Assembly (NCBI GenBank): GCA_002335605.1
Contig: BEDY01000009.1
Location: 610,024 to 674,023, forward strand
From: Prillingera fragicola
Lineage: Eukaryota > Basidiomycota > Tremellomycetes > Trichosporonales > Trichosporonaceae
Length of the DNA: 64,000 bases
Reading direction: 5' to 3'
Part shown: positions 12,047 through 22,286 of the stretch, in pieces
How positions within the stretch are numbered: position 1 is the stretch's first letter
How the letters are laid out: each line of letters starts with the position of its first letter
Made by a program: the position numbers and the translations under genes
The notes under the pieces: model-generated
The model's input: only the letters and a program-made list of their open reading frames with translations
The model's database searches: none
Told to the model about the DNA's origin: nothing

Positions 12047-13293
12047 ATGGTGCTCGCAGCTGTCTTTGCCTATATCAGTGGCCTGGCCACCTTTGGACAG
12101 GTCCTCTTGTCGCTGCCCATGGCGCTCGACCTGCTTGGTGAGCTGTCGCGGCATCCACAAACCCCAACTGACACTCGTTTGCAGGCCCTCCATCGTTTCT
12201 CTTGCTGTCGCTCTTGTTCACGCTGCATCACTTTGGATACAGCACTCTTCGCCTGCTATTGAAAAACACCATCCTCGCACCCCTGATCACCATTCTCTCT
12301 GTCCTCTCGCCAGTAATCTCGGCAGCCTGCGTCCTCATCACCCTCTACTACTACCTCTACCCCCCGCCGGCGACCTCGACCGCAGGGCACATTCTCGTCG
12401 ATGTGCTGCCATACCTGTACGCCTCGACTCTGCGCTGGGTTTCCCCGCTCTTCACTCTGCTCGAAGGCATTTCCACCTTGCTCGTCATCCAAGTCGTCGG
12501 CCGCGCAGGCAAGGGCTGGGCCGACGATGATGAAAAGGAGGAAGGCGTAGAGTGGCGCTCGCTCGTCGGCCTCATGGTCGCCGCCATCGTCTACTGCGCT
12601 GGTCTCTGGCTCATCGTCTGGGCATTCCCCGCTGCACCGCTCCCAGCGTTCCTCCTCGGCGCGGCACTGGCCACGACCCTCTTCCTGTCGTTTGTCGGCT
12701 TTTCCCTCCGCCGCACCAACGTCCTCGAGACCTCGCTCGTGCTCTTCTACGTCGCCTACTCGGCCTGGCTCTCTGCCGCCGAACGCGCAATGGAGCCGAG
12801 GTCCTTTGGCAGCTCGTGGAAGAATCACGACTGGGCCGTCCCCAAATCGGTAAACGACCCCAACGTCAACGTCCTCGCACACCGGGCAGTCTCCTCCATG
12901 CTCGACTCGGTATGGCGCGTCTCCCTCTCTCTCCCGCCACACCTGCTGCTGTCACTCATCTACCGCGTCGTAGTCCTGCACCTCGCGGCCCGCATCGTGC
13001 CCGTCATCCGCAACTCGAACATGGGATGGGACGACGACACACCAAGCAGCTCGTTCTGGGACGGCAAGTCTCTCGGCGAGGAGCCAGCAAACATGCGCAT
13101 CACCACCATTGTGTTGTCGTACCGCCGCGCAATCCTCATTGCAGTGTACACCCACTTGCTGTTCTTGGACGCAGGCTCGCAGACCTGGTGGCGCTGGGTC
13201 AACATCTGCCTGTTCCTCTCAGTCTGGAGCCTCGAGCTGCTGCTCGACGCAGACGACGACGCCGACAGCGTCGCGAGGTGGAAGGTCGAGTAG
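12047..13293 (+). CDS. ICE2: ER membrane protein Ice2
   Basis: Predicted 399-residue polytopic ER membrane protein. In yeast, Ice2 tethers lipid droplets to the ER, supports cortical ER inheritance and restrains the Nem1-Spo7/Pah1 phosphatase. Diagnostic stretches match the family: FTLLEGISTLLVIQVVGR, the RVVVLHLAARIVPVI segment, the AILIAVYTHLL segment and a C-terminal WWRWVNICLF...LELL segment. Eight or more hydrophobic helices are visible. One 47-nt intron (12138-12184, GTGAGC to TTGCAG, branch CTGAC) splits the first exon. It is shorter than yeast Ice2 (491 residues), mainly in loops. It is divergent from the PP2C gene across 230 bp. Confidence 0.9.
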
Positions 13294-13355
13294 CTCGTCA
13301 TGATGCATAATGTAAAGCACTGGCTCCGTGCTGTGGTCTAACTCTACTAACACCC

Positions 13356-15325
13356 TCACGCGTTGAGCGCGGCTTCCTCTCCGCCATCCAGGCCGTGGCC
13401 GTTAACCTCGGCCACGTCCTCCTTGGCCTTCTTCGCCGGCTGGCCCTCAACCGGCGTCCCGCTCCTCTCCCTCTTACCCTCGTCCTTGCCCGCCAAAGGC
13501 CCCTTGACGACCTTCTTTACCGACTCGCCCCCAGCCTTCTTTCTCTCCTTTTTGCTCCGCCGAGAGTCCCTCTTCTCCTTGCGCCGGTTACTCCGCGCAG
13601 CAGCCTTCTCCTCATGCGCCGCGCATCCCTGTCCAGCAAGACGACCACCGAGGGCCTGAGTGTGGGCTTCCTCCGCGTCCATCCCCCCCTTAATGGCGTG
13701 AATCGCGCGGCAGTGCACGAGACAGGCTGTGACGGGGCATTTCGTTGCCGCGAAATCGGGACAGGCCGTGCCCCCTGCTGCGGACGTGCCGACACACATT
13801 GCCGGCCTGGGCGCAGAGGTCGAGGTCGACGGCACGCCGACGGTGGGGGCGGGAGGCGAGGGGCCACGCGAGGGGCCAGCGGACCCGGCACGAGAGGGGG
13901 CTTCAGAGACAAACTCGTCGACGCCGCCGACCTCGGACGAAATGGGCTTGGCGCGGATGTAGGGCTGGGCAATGTGGACTGGGAGCGTGCGGTAGCCTGT
14001 GCGGGGGTCGAGCGGGGTGGCGCGCATGGTGGTCGAGACCTCGCCGAGGCGGGAGGCGATGAGGTCCAGCATCTCGCGGTAGTGCGTTGTGCGGTCGTCG
14101 GGGAGGAGTCCGGTCTTGCCGACAATGCCGCGGAGGTCCTCCTGCGTGTCCAGGAGGGGACGGAGCAGACGGAACATGTGTGCCTTCAAGGCTGAGCCGG
14201 AGGTGGGGGTCTTGAGCGCGTCGACAATGTCGAGATAGCGGCGGGCCAGGGCAAGACACGAGACATAGGCGTGCTCAGAGTCCGGGGAGGCAAAGAGTGC
14301 AGGGTTGGAAAGGTTGCCCTCTGCAGACATGACACCGTCGACGCCAGTCTCTTCCATGCAGCGCGCAACGTCGTCAGAGTAGAGTAAATTGCCGTTGGCA
14401 AACACTGGCACGGAGACGGCTTTCTTGACAGCCGCAATCTGCTCCCAGTCTGCCAAGCCAGTCCACTGGCCCTTTTGCGCGCGAACACGGCCGTGGCACG
14501 TTAGGATTTGGGCACCAGCAGCCTCCATCATCCGCGCGTAGGCAATCGTCTTCTCGACCTCGGGGAAGATGCGGAACTTGGCCGTAACGGGCACCTTGAG
14601 ATTCTCGTGCAACGTTGAGATGAGGCGTGCCACAAGCGGCCAGTCCTCCTGCAAGAAGGAGCCGTAGTGCCCCTTCTTGGCAATTCCCTGCGGACATCCA
14701 AAATTAATGTCCACTGCATCGACGGCGTGCTCCACCTTGCGCGCGGCGGCGAGGAGGATCTCGGGGTCGTTGGCACAGAACTGGGCAAACAACGGGCGGT
14801 CACCGCCCTCAATGCCGGCGAGGACAGCGTCACTGCCCTCCTCGGCGTCCGTGAGGTTGAACTGCGGGTCACCACCACGTGAAGCAGGCTTCGAGGCCAG
14901 GAAAACCTTTGCGTGGATCATAGGGGTGTAGGAGAGGTGTGCGCCGCCTGGGTACCGGTACAACGTCTTGGAGGTGGAGGGGCCTGCGGGGTCGGCAGCA
15001 TTGGGGACCGCGATGGTGAGCGCCTCGGGTGCTCCGCTGAGCTTGGGATCGAGGGGAGACTTGGAGAGGAGACGCCAGGCCTGACTTGTCAGTATGCACT
15101 ATCAGAGGTCGTCTGTGGACTCACCAGCTCGCTTTGGTCGACCATTGGCGCCACGACATGCTGCGGGCTGCCGATTGAGCGGTAAAACTCCCAGCTGCCA
15201 AGCTTGGCATGTTTGGGTGTAGGAGTAGGAGGCAGGTCAGGCGCGACAAAGGGAGCAGTGTGGGCAGGCCGCGGCGGCGAGGGAGGGCCAGCGGCGGCTG
15301 CGGCAATCTCTGGTGTAGAGGTCAT
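13356..15325 (-). CDS. DUS1: tRNA dihydrouridine synthase, Dus1 type
   Basis: Predicted 641-residue FMN enzyme that reduces uridine 16/17 in the D-loop of cytoplasmic tRNAs. After a Pro-rich leader come APMVDQSELAWR, SYTPMIHA, the catalytic-cysteine motif VDINFGCPQGIAKKGHYGSF and the FMN-phosphate region VFANGNLLY. This fits the Dus1 subfamily rather than Dus2, Dus3 or Dus4. A fungal-type C-terminal extension contains clustered cysteines (ACPDFAATKCPVTACLVHC) and a strongly Lys/Arg-rich tail with several possible nuclear signals. One 44-nt intron is inferred (15124-15081, GTGAGT, branch CTGAC, CAG); it restores the SEL-AWR motif exactly. The gene is convergent with ICE2, with only 62 bp between stop codons. 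Confidence 0.9.
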
Positions 15326-15747
15326 TTTGCGTACCGCCCAGAGGACTGCGCGAAAGAGTGACGTGGTGAATGGAGAGTGAGTACGCCGTGTACCCTAAGA
15401 TCTACCACGTCGAGTAGCTGTGGGAGTTGTGTGTTGTTGTTGTTGTTGATGTTGACGGAGAGAGCTGAACAACCACAGAGCCAGCATCCAAGGTGACAGT
15501 CGCCCAACTTTTATCAGCAGTCACGTGACTTTGGAGTCATGCAACCACGACGGCCAAGCTGATGGCGAGCAGCCTGTTGATGCTCTTCTGCTCTCCTTTC
15601 TCTTCATCCCGGGTCATTTCAATCTCACAAGCATTGCACAAGCATCACATTCCCCGCCTCCCACCTCCATCTCGCCCACATAGGCAGCGCCGCGACCACC
15701 CGTTAGCTGGCTGGCTGGCCACCTCCCCCCACGCACACCAGCCCACA
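15326..15747. promoter_or_regulatory. Divergent promoter DUS1 / Kic1-type kinase
   Basis: A 422-bp region serves two divergent genes. It contains a short GTT repeat (15432-15447) and the 12-bp palindrome AGTCACGTGACT at 15519-15530, centred on CACGTG. No TATA box is evident. Confidence 0.5.
15519..15530. promoter_or_regulatory. AGTCACGTGACT palindrome (E-box/Cbf1-like)
   Basis: A perfect palindrome containing RTCACGTG, the site known for yeast Cbf1 and other bHLH factors. It lies about 195 bp from the Dus1 start and 220 bp from the kinase start. Binding is inferred from sequence only. Confidence 0.5.
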
Positions 15748-18471
15748 ATGGTCAACCTCGAACCTGCCTACCTCCAGGCCCTCGCGAGGCAGCCTAAAGA
15801 TGCTCGCCCAGAACAGCTCTACGAGGTAAGCCCACTCACAGCATGGCTCACAGCTGCACGGCCCGCTCACACCTCGACAGAAACTGGAAATGGTAGGCAA
15901 AGGCGCGTATGGCGCAGTGTACCGCGGTCGACACACGGCGTCGGGGCATATTGTCGCACTCAAGATCATCAATTTTGATACTGAGGATGACGACGTTGGG
16001 GATATTCAGAAAGAGGTCTCGTTGCTGCAGCAGCTCATGAACAGCTTTGCTGGGCAAGGCGGAGGCGCCATGCCCAATGTCATCAAGTACTATGGCAGTC
16101 TGATGGAGGGGCCGAAAGTGTGGATCATCATGGAGTATGCCGAGGGTGGAAGCATCAGGACATTGGTGAGTGCTGGGACACAGATGGGCGAGCCTGACGA
16201 TTACAGTCACGAGCCAAGCCGCTGAAGGAGCTGCACATTGCACTCATCATTCGCGAGGTGCTCGTCGCGCTCACGTTCTTGCACAAGAATGGCATCATTC
16301 ATCGTGACATCAAGGCGGCAAACATTCTCCTCACGCAGCAGCCTCCACGCATCCTGCTGTGTGACTTTGGTGTGGCAGCGCTCCTCGCATCCAACACGGC
16401 CAAGCGCTCGACGTTTGTCGGAACGCCGTACTGGATGGCGCCCGAGGTCGTGACGCAGGGCAAGCTGTACGACATCAAGGCCGATATCTGGTCTCTCGGT
16501 ATCACATTACTCGAAATGGCGCGCGGAGAGCCACCAATGTCTGGCCAGCCTGCGGCACACGCCGTCAAGATTCTGGGCGACAAGAAGCTGCGCGCACCGC
16601 GGCTGGAGGGCGGACAGTGGTCAAAGGACATGCGTGACTTTGTCGTCGCGTGCTTGAACGAGGAGCCGAGCGATCGTCTCACTGCCGACGAGCTGGGAAA
16701 GCTCAAGTGGATCAAGAATCAAAGCAAGACACCGCTGACGACGCTCAACGAGCTCATGGCGCGGTTCCAGCAGTGGAAAGACCAGGGCGGCCAGCGTCAG
16801 AGTCTGGCACCAGGCGTGGGTGCGCAGATTGACGACGATGCAATGAGCGAGAGCGGTGACGACTGGAGCTTTACCGTACGCTCGAGGATGAGTATGATGT
16901 CGGACGAAGGGGATCTCGCACCTGTCGCCGCTCCTCCAGAGTCGTTGCGTCGTCTCTTCCACGACGATAGTACGGATGCCGATCCGTTCGGCGCAGCTCA
17001 GCCCTCGGCGTTTTCACACCCCGCGCCAAAGCAGCACCCACTGAACCCTGCTGCATCTTTAGGCTCGGCGTCGACTGCTGGCTCATCGAGCGGTGACGAT
17101 GGTGGAACTGTTCGCCAGTCGCGCAAGCCCCGTCACTTGTTCATCGTTACCAATCCCTCCAACCCGCTTGCAGCGACGGACACGATTGGTAGCGGCTCCG
17201 AGGAGAGTTCGCAACCCACACCTCTTGCCCGCCCACCCCTCCTCTCTCAGCCAAGCACCGACTCAATAGCGTCCAATCCTCAGACTTACAGTTCGGCGCC
17301 GAGCGCGGCAACATCGAGGAGTAACACCGAGATGCCTCGCGGCGTAACCCCGTCAGGTCGCCGCCCCAGCGGCTCTCAAGATGCTGCCGGCCTGCGCGGT
17401 TTCCAGTTCCCCAACATGACGGGCGCCACTCGCCCCAGCGGCCCCCCCTCGGCCACGCTCTCCTCTTCAGCCTCCACCCCTTCCCTCGCTGGCCCAGGAC
17501 CGCAATACCCCTCCAACCCGCGCGGCACGTTCCCAGAGCTCTCCCCCTTGGGGCCACCTCCCACGCCGCCTTTTGCTCGCGCACCAATGATGCGCCAAGC
17601 CTCCGTTGCCGTTATGGAAGGCCGTGCAGCCTCCCAGACGCAAGCGCAAGCGCAGCAGCTCGCACTGGCCCAGGCCTCTGAAGCGCCAGTCTCACCGACC
17701 CGCGCATTAGGCGTGCCACGGGCTCCCGCCCTAACTGGTTCAGTGGGCATGCTGCGCTCGCGCTCCGGATCACGGGTCGATGACAACTCGCTCGCAGGCG
17801 GCATGGGCCTGCGCGACCTGCTCAAGCTCTCCCCCTCTGTGCCGGAGAGCAACGACCTCCTGCCCCCTTCCCCCTCGACGCTCACAGGCCCAAAGCCATT
17901 CAACCCCATGCCCTCCCCTCTCGGTGTTCCAACCCCGGGCGGACTCCAGCAAACAGACAACCTCTCCTCTGTCTCGCTGCCCGCCATGCTAGCACCCTCA
18001 CCAGCCATGTCCCCGGGACTTGCCCGCCACCCCATCTCGCCAGGGATACCCATGCCGTCCCTCCGCCCTCTGGACCTGAGCACCGACCCGCTAAACGAGC
18101 TGGACAGCACGGTCGACGACCTGCGCCGGTGGCTCGACGCCGTCGAACGCGGCCTCGAGGACCTCCTCAGAGGCGGCGGCGAGACCGAGGGCTTGGACGA
18201 TAACGGCTTTGCATTCGCGCCCACCGCGCCCGGGAGTGGTGGCAGCGGCGGCAGCGGCAGCGCGGGCAGCGGGCTGGGCAGCGCCTTCAATGCCGGATGG
18301 GGGTATGCGAGTGCCGCTGCTGCGAGCGCGGGGCACGGCGCGGGAGGCGCAGAGGAAGGGGTCGTGAGGGGCTTGAGCTCGAGTGTGAGCCAGCCGGCGG
18401 CGTTGGGGAGTAGTTTGACCAGCGGCGTGCCGAGTCGCAGCGTCAACAGTCTGCACAACTATGCGGGCTAG
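15748..18471 (+). CDS. KIC1: Nak1/Kic1-type Ste20-family (GCK) kinase of the RAM/MOR pathway
   Basis: Predicted 875-residue Ser/Thr kinase. Fungal Nak1/Kic1 kinases activate the NDR kinase Cbk1/Orb6 to control polarity and cell separation. The kinase domain lies near residues 27-290: P-loop GKGAYGAVYRG, Lys54, EYAEGGSIRTL, HRDIKAANIL (Asp155), CDFGVA (Asp174) and T-loop STFVGTPYWMAPE. IIMEYAEGGSIRTL and IIREVLVAL are typical of this subfamily. About 450 disordered Ser/Pro-rich residues follow, then a conserved C-terminal helix (ELDSTVDDLRRWLDAVERGL). Introns are 15826-15880 (55 nt) and 16166-16206 (41 nt), both phase 0. Sid1-type kinase is the main alternative; a conserved C-terminal helix outside the kinase favours Nak1/Kic1. 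Confidence 0.88.
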
Positions 18472-18653
18472 GCGCGGTCGACGCTGGCGAGATGTCGAAC
18501 TGTCAACTGCCAACATATCATAACTACAATTGTTGTACCAATGCATACATAGCACAGGCGTGACGCGCACCAGCAAACAGACAAGCCAAGACGCAGCTCA
18601 AAGCCAGGTAGCATAAAGTCGTGACATGACATGAGACATCAACGTGCAACAAA

Positions 18654-21600
18654 CTACGACCTAGCAGCCCGTGCGACAGCCTCGTTGCGAGCCAACCTGG
18701 CCCGAACCGCACTCAGGCTACTTCCACTAACGGCACTCAGCCCGCTCGACGCCGACGAGGCCGGCGCCATGCTGGGGCGCGACGAGGTCTTGGCCCTCGC
18801 GGCCGCACCCATGACTGCCGACTCGCGCGTGGTCGTGGCCGGAGCGCTGCCGCCTGGACGCATGCTGGGGCGAGATGACGCGGGAATGGCGCCTGGCCGA
18901 CGTAACGCGCCCGTCTTGCCTGGCGAGCCTGGTGCCACACCGGGCTTTCGCAGCGCGGCCGTGGCCGGCGTCGACCCCGCTGTCGAGATCGGGCGGCGGT
19001 TGGCTGCCCTTGCGCCGTCCCCCAGAGCTGCCCTCGTCGGAACAGGGGGAGGCGGCATGGCCGTCCTCCTAGTTGCTGCTGTGGCTGTCGTCGCTGTCGT
19101 GCTTGACGGACGAGCAGAGCCTGCCACAGTTGGACGTGCCAAAGTCGTTGTTGGGCGAGTCGAAGTCATTGCTGGCCGCGACGACGTGCGGGAAGTTGGC
19201 GGTGCAAGTGGCGTGCGGCTAGACAGCGTCGTGCTCGTACGCGAGGTGGCGGCGCGCTGAACAGCAGGCGCCGCAGAGCTACGGGCGGTGCGTGGCGCAT
19301 CTGCTAGCCTCTCCCTTGACGCAGACGTGCTGGCGGGAGCGGACGTCTTGGCAAGCCGCGTGCTGCTGCCAGCAGAGCCGATAGAACGCACCGACGACGC
19401 GCGGGAGAGGCTCGTCGCACCCGTTGAAGTGGAGGGCAATCCACCGACGCGGGACACGCCAGTACGGCTCGATGCACTCGATGCCGAGGTCGTTGTTCGC
19501 GCCGAGTCTGTACGACTCAGCCCAGCGTGGTCCGACAACGCAGCACGCGTGCTGCTGGTCGGCAGGCCACCAGCTGCAGGACGCGAACTGGCAGGTGCGG
19601 TGGGTCGCCGGCTTGAAGCGGCGGTAGCAAGCATGCGCCTCGCGACGCCTGGGCCGGGTGTGGCACCAGCGGACTCCTTGGAGGGGGAGATGCGGCGCTC
19701 TACCGCGTCGGCCCAGCGGTCACCGCTCGAGCTCTGGCGGACCAGTGCTGGGCGGGCGGATTCAACGCCTACCGTGGGTCGTGGTGCGGGCGTGGACTCG
19801 GGACAGTGGCGCGGGACGGCATTGGCCCAGCGATCGCGTGCGGGGGAGCGCTGGGGAGAGGTCGTGGCGCGAGTTGGGGATGCGTGGGGCCGCGATGGCG
19901 GGACCTGTGCTCGCTGGGGAGATACACGCTGCGGCGATGCCAGGCTCTGGCGCTGAGGAGATGTCACACTTGTGCTCGTCGTCCGCTGGCGCACAGGCGA
20001 GCCAACTGTGCGACGCTCTGGCGACGCTACGCTGCGCATGCTCGTCGTCCTCTCCCTCACCGGCGATGCGAAGCTAGTCGTACGTTGCCTCACCGGCGAC
20101 CCGACATTGCGCTGAGGCGACGTAATACTGCGACCACTCGTGGTCCGCTGACGCTCCTCTCGGTCCGGACTGGCCAAACGACGCAAGCTGGTTGTCCGTT
20201 CCCTCCGTTCAGCGCGCTCGCGCTCACGATCAGTTGTAGCCGAAGGCTTGCGGAGCGTGAGCGGCACATCGGGAAAGTCGCGGGTACGGCGGGGAGGAGT
20301 CGCGCCAGAATCGACGGCGGCGGGGGCAGAGCCCTTGGCAAGGTTGACACGGAGTGAGGTGGAGGTGACACGCTCGCGGGGCAGGCCGAGGGTCTTGATC
20401 GAGTCGGAACGGGTCAGACCAGAGCGCAACGAGTTGGAGCGCGTGAGGCCCGACTCGGAGTCCGAGGGAATGAGCCCGCTCTTGGTTGAATCCGAACGAA
20501 CGAGGCCAGTCTTGGTTGAATCCGAACGAATGAGGCCAGTCTTGGTTGAATCCGAACGAACGAGGCCACTCTTGGTAGAATCCGAACGAACGAGGCCACT
20601 CTTGAGCGAACCCGACCTCGTGAGGCCCTTGGTCGAGTCAGACCGAGACAGCGTTCCGTTACTGTCTGACCTGGGGATGGCACGCGTGCTACCTGAGCGA
20701 ACGACACCAGAGTCGCTCCTGGGTAAAAGCTTGCTCGAGCCAGAGCGGGGCAGGGCACGCGTGGAGTCGCTGCGTCCAATCGTCCTCGTAGAGTCGGAGC
20801 GAGGAAGGCCCGCAAAGGGTTCTTCAGTGCCGAGAGGGGGCGCGGAGCGCGCCGCCAACTTCGGCCTAAGCGACGCAGGAATGACCATGTCGTCGTGCTG
20901 CATCGTCATATCGTCGTCGCTCAGGTCAGCGAGCACGAGCTCACTAGCCAAAGGCGCGAGAAAGCTCTCCTCAGTCCCACTAGGCCGCTTTGGCCTGCCC
21001 GTGCGCGTCATCAGCGCGGCCAGATCCAGCGTCACATCCGCAGCACGCGCGGGTGTGCGGGGGGCGAGATGCGTGGGCCGGCCAGGCGTCCGCGTCGCTA
21101 GGGGTGCGGGCGTGTCACGACTCCACGACGGCAAAACAGGGATGCCCCTTTCGTTGGTGAAAAGTTCTTGTGCGAGCGGGCGCGAGCGCTTGGTGCTGCG
21201 AGGAGGCGTGAGCCTGAAACTCCCTCCGTCGGCGAGAAAGTCGGGGGTCGCAGAACGAAAGGTGCTCGTGTTCAGTGCTGGGAGGCCAAGTCGGCTTGCG
21301 TCGAGTGGTGCTAGGGTCGATGTCTGCAAGAACATGCTGTTGTCTGCTGAGGCGAGATCGGCCTCGGTTGGCAAGGGAGGCAGGCGCGAGGCGTGCAGGA
21401 AGGCGCTGTCGGCGCGGGGTGGGCAGGGTGGGTTCATAGAGCCTAGCTGCGCGGCCCGGCGCTTGGGAGACGGTGACTCGGCCAGGGCAAGGTTCTGCAT
21501 CGAAGCGCTGGGAACGACACGCAGCATTGGCGGGGTGACAGCTCCAGGGCGCATGACAACCGACTCCTCCGGCTCGTCAAGGATCACGCGAGTCCCCAAA

Positions 21601-22286
21601 CCGAGACCGAGACTCTTGCGGCGTTCACGGTTAAGGTCGATCGCCACCTCCAGCTCGTCATAAGTCTTATCGCCAATGGATGGAGCAGCAAACGACGCAT
21701 CGAGCATGGACATGTCCTTGAATGCGGATGGAGGGCGCAGGGGAGAGGAAGTGCGGCGCACCCTCAGGCTGCTCATCGTCGGCGACGACGCGGCGGGGTC
21801 TGGTTTCAGTGGCGACCGTTCGTGCAGAGGTGTGCGTGTAGGTCGTTCAGGCGAGACTTTTGACCTTGCTGGCGATGAGTGCTCGTTGTTCTGCTGCCGA
21901 GGAGAAGATGGCAGTGACCTTTCAAACGGTGCGAGTCGCGCTGGGGACAGCCGAGTTGGGTTAGCTGCCCTGGCTGGTGAACCTGACGCCGAGGCGTGCA
22001 CGGCCCTCGGTGGTGAGTCCTTTGCGGCCGTAGTGGTCTTGAGGGGTGAGGTGCTGTGGTGGTCGTGTGTCGAGTTGCGCAGAGGTGACGCGAGGACGGG
22101 TGAGAGTTTGAGTGCGGAAGGGTGTGATGGCAAGGTGCTGGTTGTAGCTGCAGCCTCGGTGTCGACTTGTGGTGGTTGCTCAGGGGAGGGCAGGGGGAGG
22201 TCTGCACGGTCAGAGACGTTTGAGAGGTCTGCTGCTTGAGGGAGAAGGTGTGGTGCAGCGTGTCGCTGTGGCGATGTGTCCTCCAT
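18654..22286 (-). CDS. Large disordered protein with RSDS and RTTS phosphosite arrays
   Basis: Predicted 1,210-residue protein in a single exon; I do not recognise its family. It is rich in Ser, Arg, Pro and Thr, with many SP/TP sites in the first 250 residues. A short more ordered block (DKTYDELEVAIDLNRERRKS) may be a helix. The centre carries about 20 RSDS/RSGS/RSNS motifs, several in a 10-residue tandem repeat encoded by a 30-bp minisatellite. A second zone has repeated RTTS and SPxR motifs, and the C-terminal third is Ser/Arg/Ala-rich. Basophilic (RxxS, RSxS) and proline-directed sites suggest heavy phosphorylation and possibly 14-3-3 binding. Start is the first in-frame ATG, in good context (GCAGCCATGG). 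It is convergent with the Kic1-type kinase, about 180 bp apart. Confidence 0.8.
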   Translation of the reverse strand: MEDTSPQRHAAPHLLPQAADLSNVSDRADLPLPSPEQPPQVDTEAAATTSTLPSHPSALKLSPVLASPLRNSTHDHHSTSPLKTTTAAKDSPPRAVHASASGSPARAANPTRLSPARLAPFERSLPSSPRQQNNEHSSPARSKVSPERPTRTPLHERSPLKPDPAASSPTMSSLRVRRTSSPLRPPSAFKDMSMLDASFAAPSIGDKTYDELEVAIDLNRERRKSLGLGLGTRVILDEPEESVVMRPGAVTPPMLRVVPSASMQNLALAESPSPKRRAAQLGSMNPPCPPRADSAFLHASRLPPLPTEADLASADNSMFLQTSTLAPLDASRLGLPALNTSTFRSATPDFLADGGSFRLTPPRSTKRSRPLAQELFTNERGIPVLPSWSRDTPAPLATRTPGRPTHLAPRTPARAADVTLDLAALMTRTGRPKRPSGTEESFLAPLASELVLADLSDDDMTMQHDDMVIPASLRPKLAARSAPPLGTEEPFAGLPRSDSTRTIGRSDSTRALPRSGSSKLLPRSDSGVVRSGSTRAIPRSDSNGTLSRSDSTKGLTRSGSLKSGLVRSDSTKSGLVRSDSTKTGLIRSDSTKTGLVRSDSTKSGLIPSDSESGLTRSNSLRSGLTRSDSIKTLGLPRERVTSTSLRVNLAKGSAPAAVDSGATPPRRTRDFPDVPLTLRKPSATTDRERERAERRERTTSLRRLASPDREERQRTTSGRSITSPQRNVGSPVRQRTTSFASPVRERTTSMRSVASPERRTVGSPVRQRTTSTSVTSPQRQSLASPQRVSPQRAQVPPSRPHASPTRATTSPQRSPARDRWANAVPRHCPESTPAPRPTVGVESARPALVRQSSSGDRWADAVERRISPSKESAGATPGPGVARRMLATAASSRRPTAPASSRPAAGGLPTSSTRAALSDHAGLSRTDSARTTTSASSASSRTGVSRVGGLPSTSTGATSLSRASSVRSIGSAGSSTRLAKTSAPASTSASRERLADAPRTARSSAAPAVQRAATSRTSTTLSSRTPLAPPTSRTSSRPAMTSTRPTTTLARPTVAGSARPSSTTATTATAATRRTAMPPPPVPTRAALGDGARAANRRPISTAGSTPATAALRKPGVAPGSPGKTGALRRPGAIPASSRPSMRPGGSAPATTTRESAVMGAAARAKTSSRPSMAPASSASSGLSAVSGSSLSAVRARLARNEAVARAARS
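20461..20610. repeat. 30-bp coding minisatellite, about five units
   Basis: TCCGAACGAA recurs at 20491, 20521, 20551 and 20581 with an exact 30-bp period, and a diverged unit precedes it at 20461. On the coding strand each unit encodes ten residues of the form RSDSTK(S/T)GL(V/I). More diverged copies extend to about 20400 and 20780. Confidence 0.9.

Noticed and set aside
20248..21663. A 471-codon open frame antisense to the disordered protein
   Set aside because: Its repeats are the complement of the RSDS minisatellite; no motifs and no independent start or splice context.
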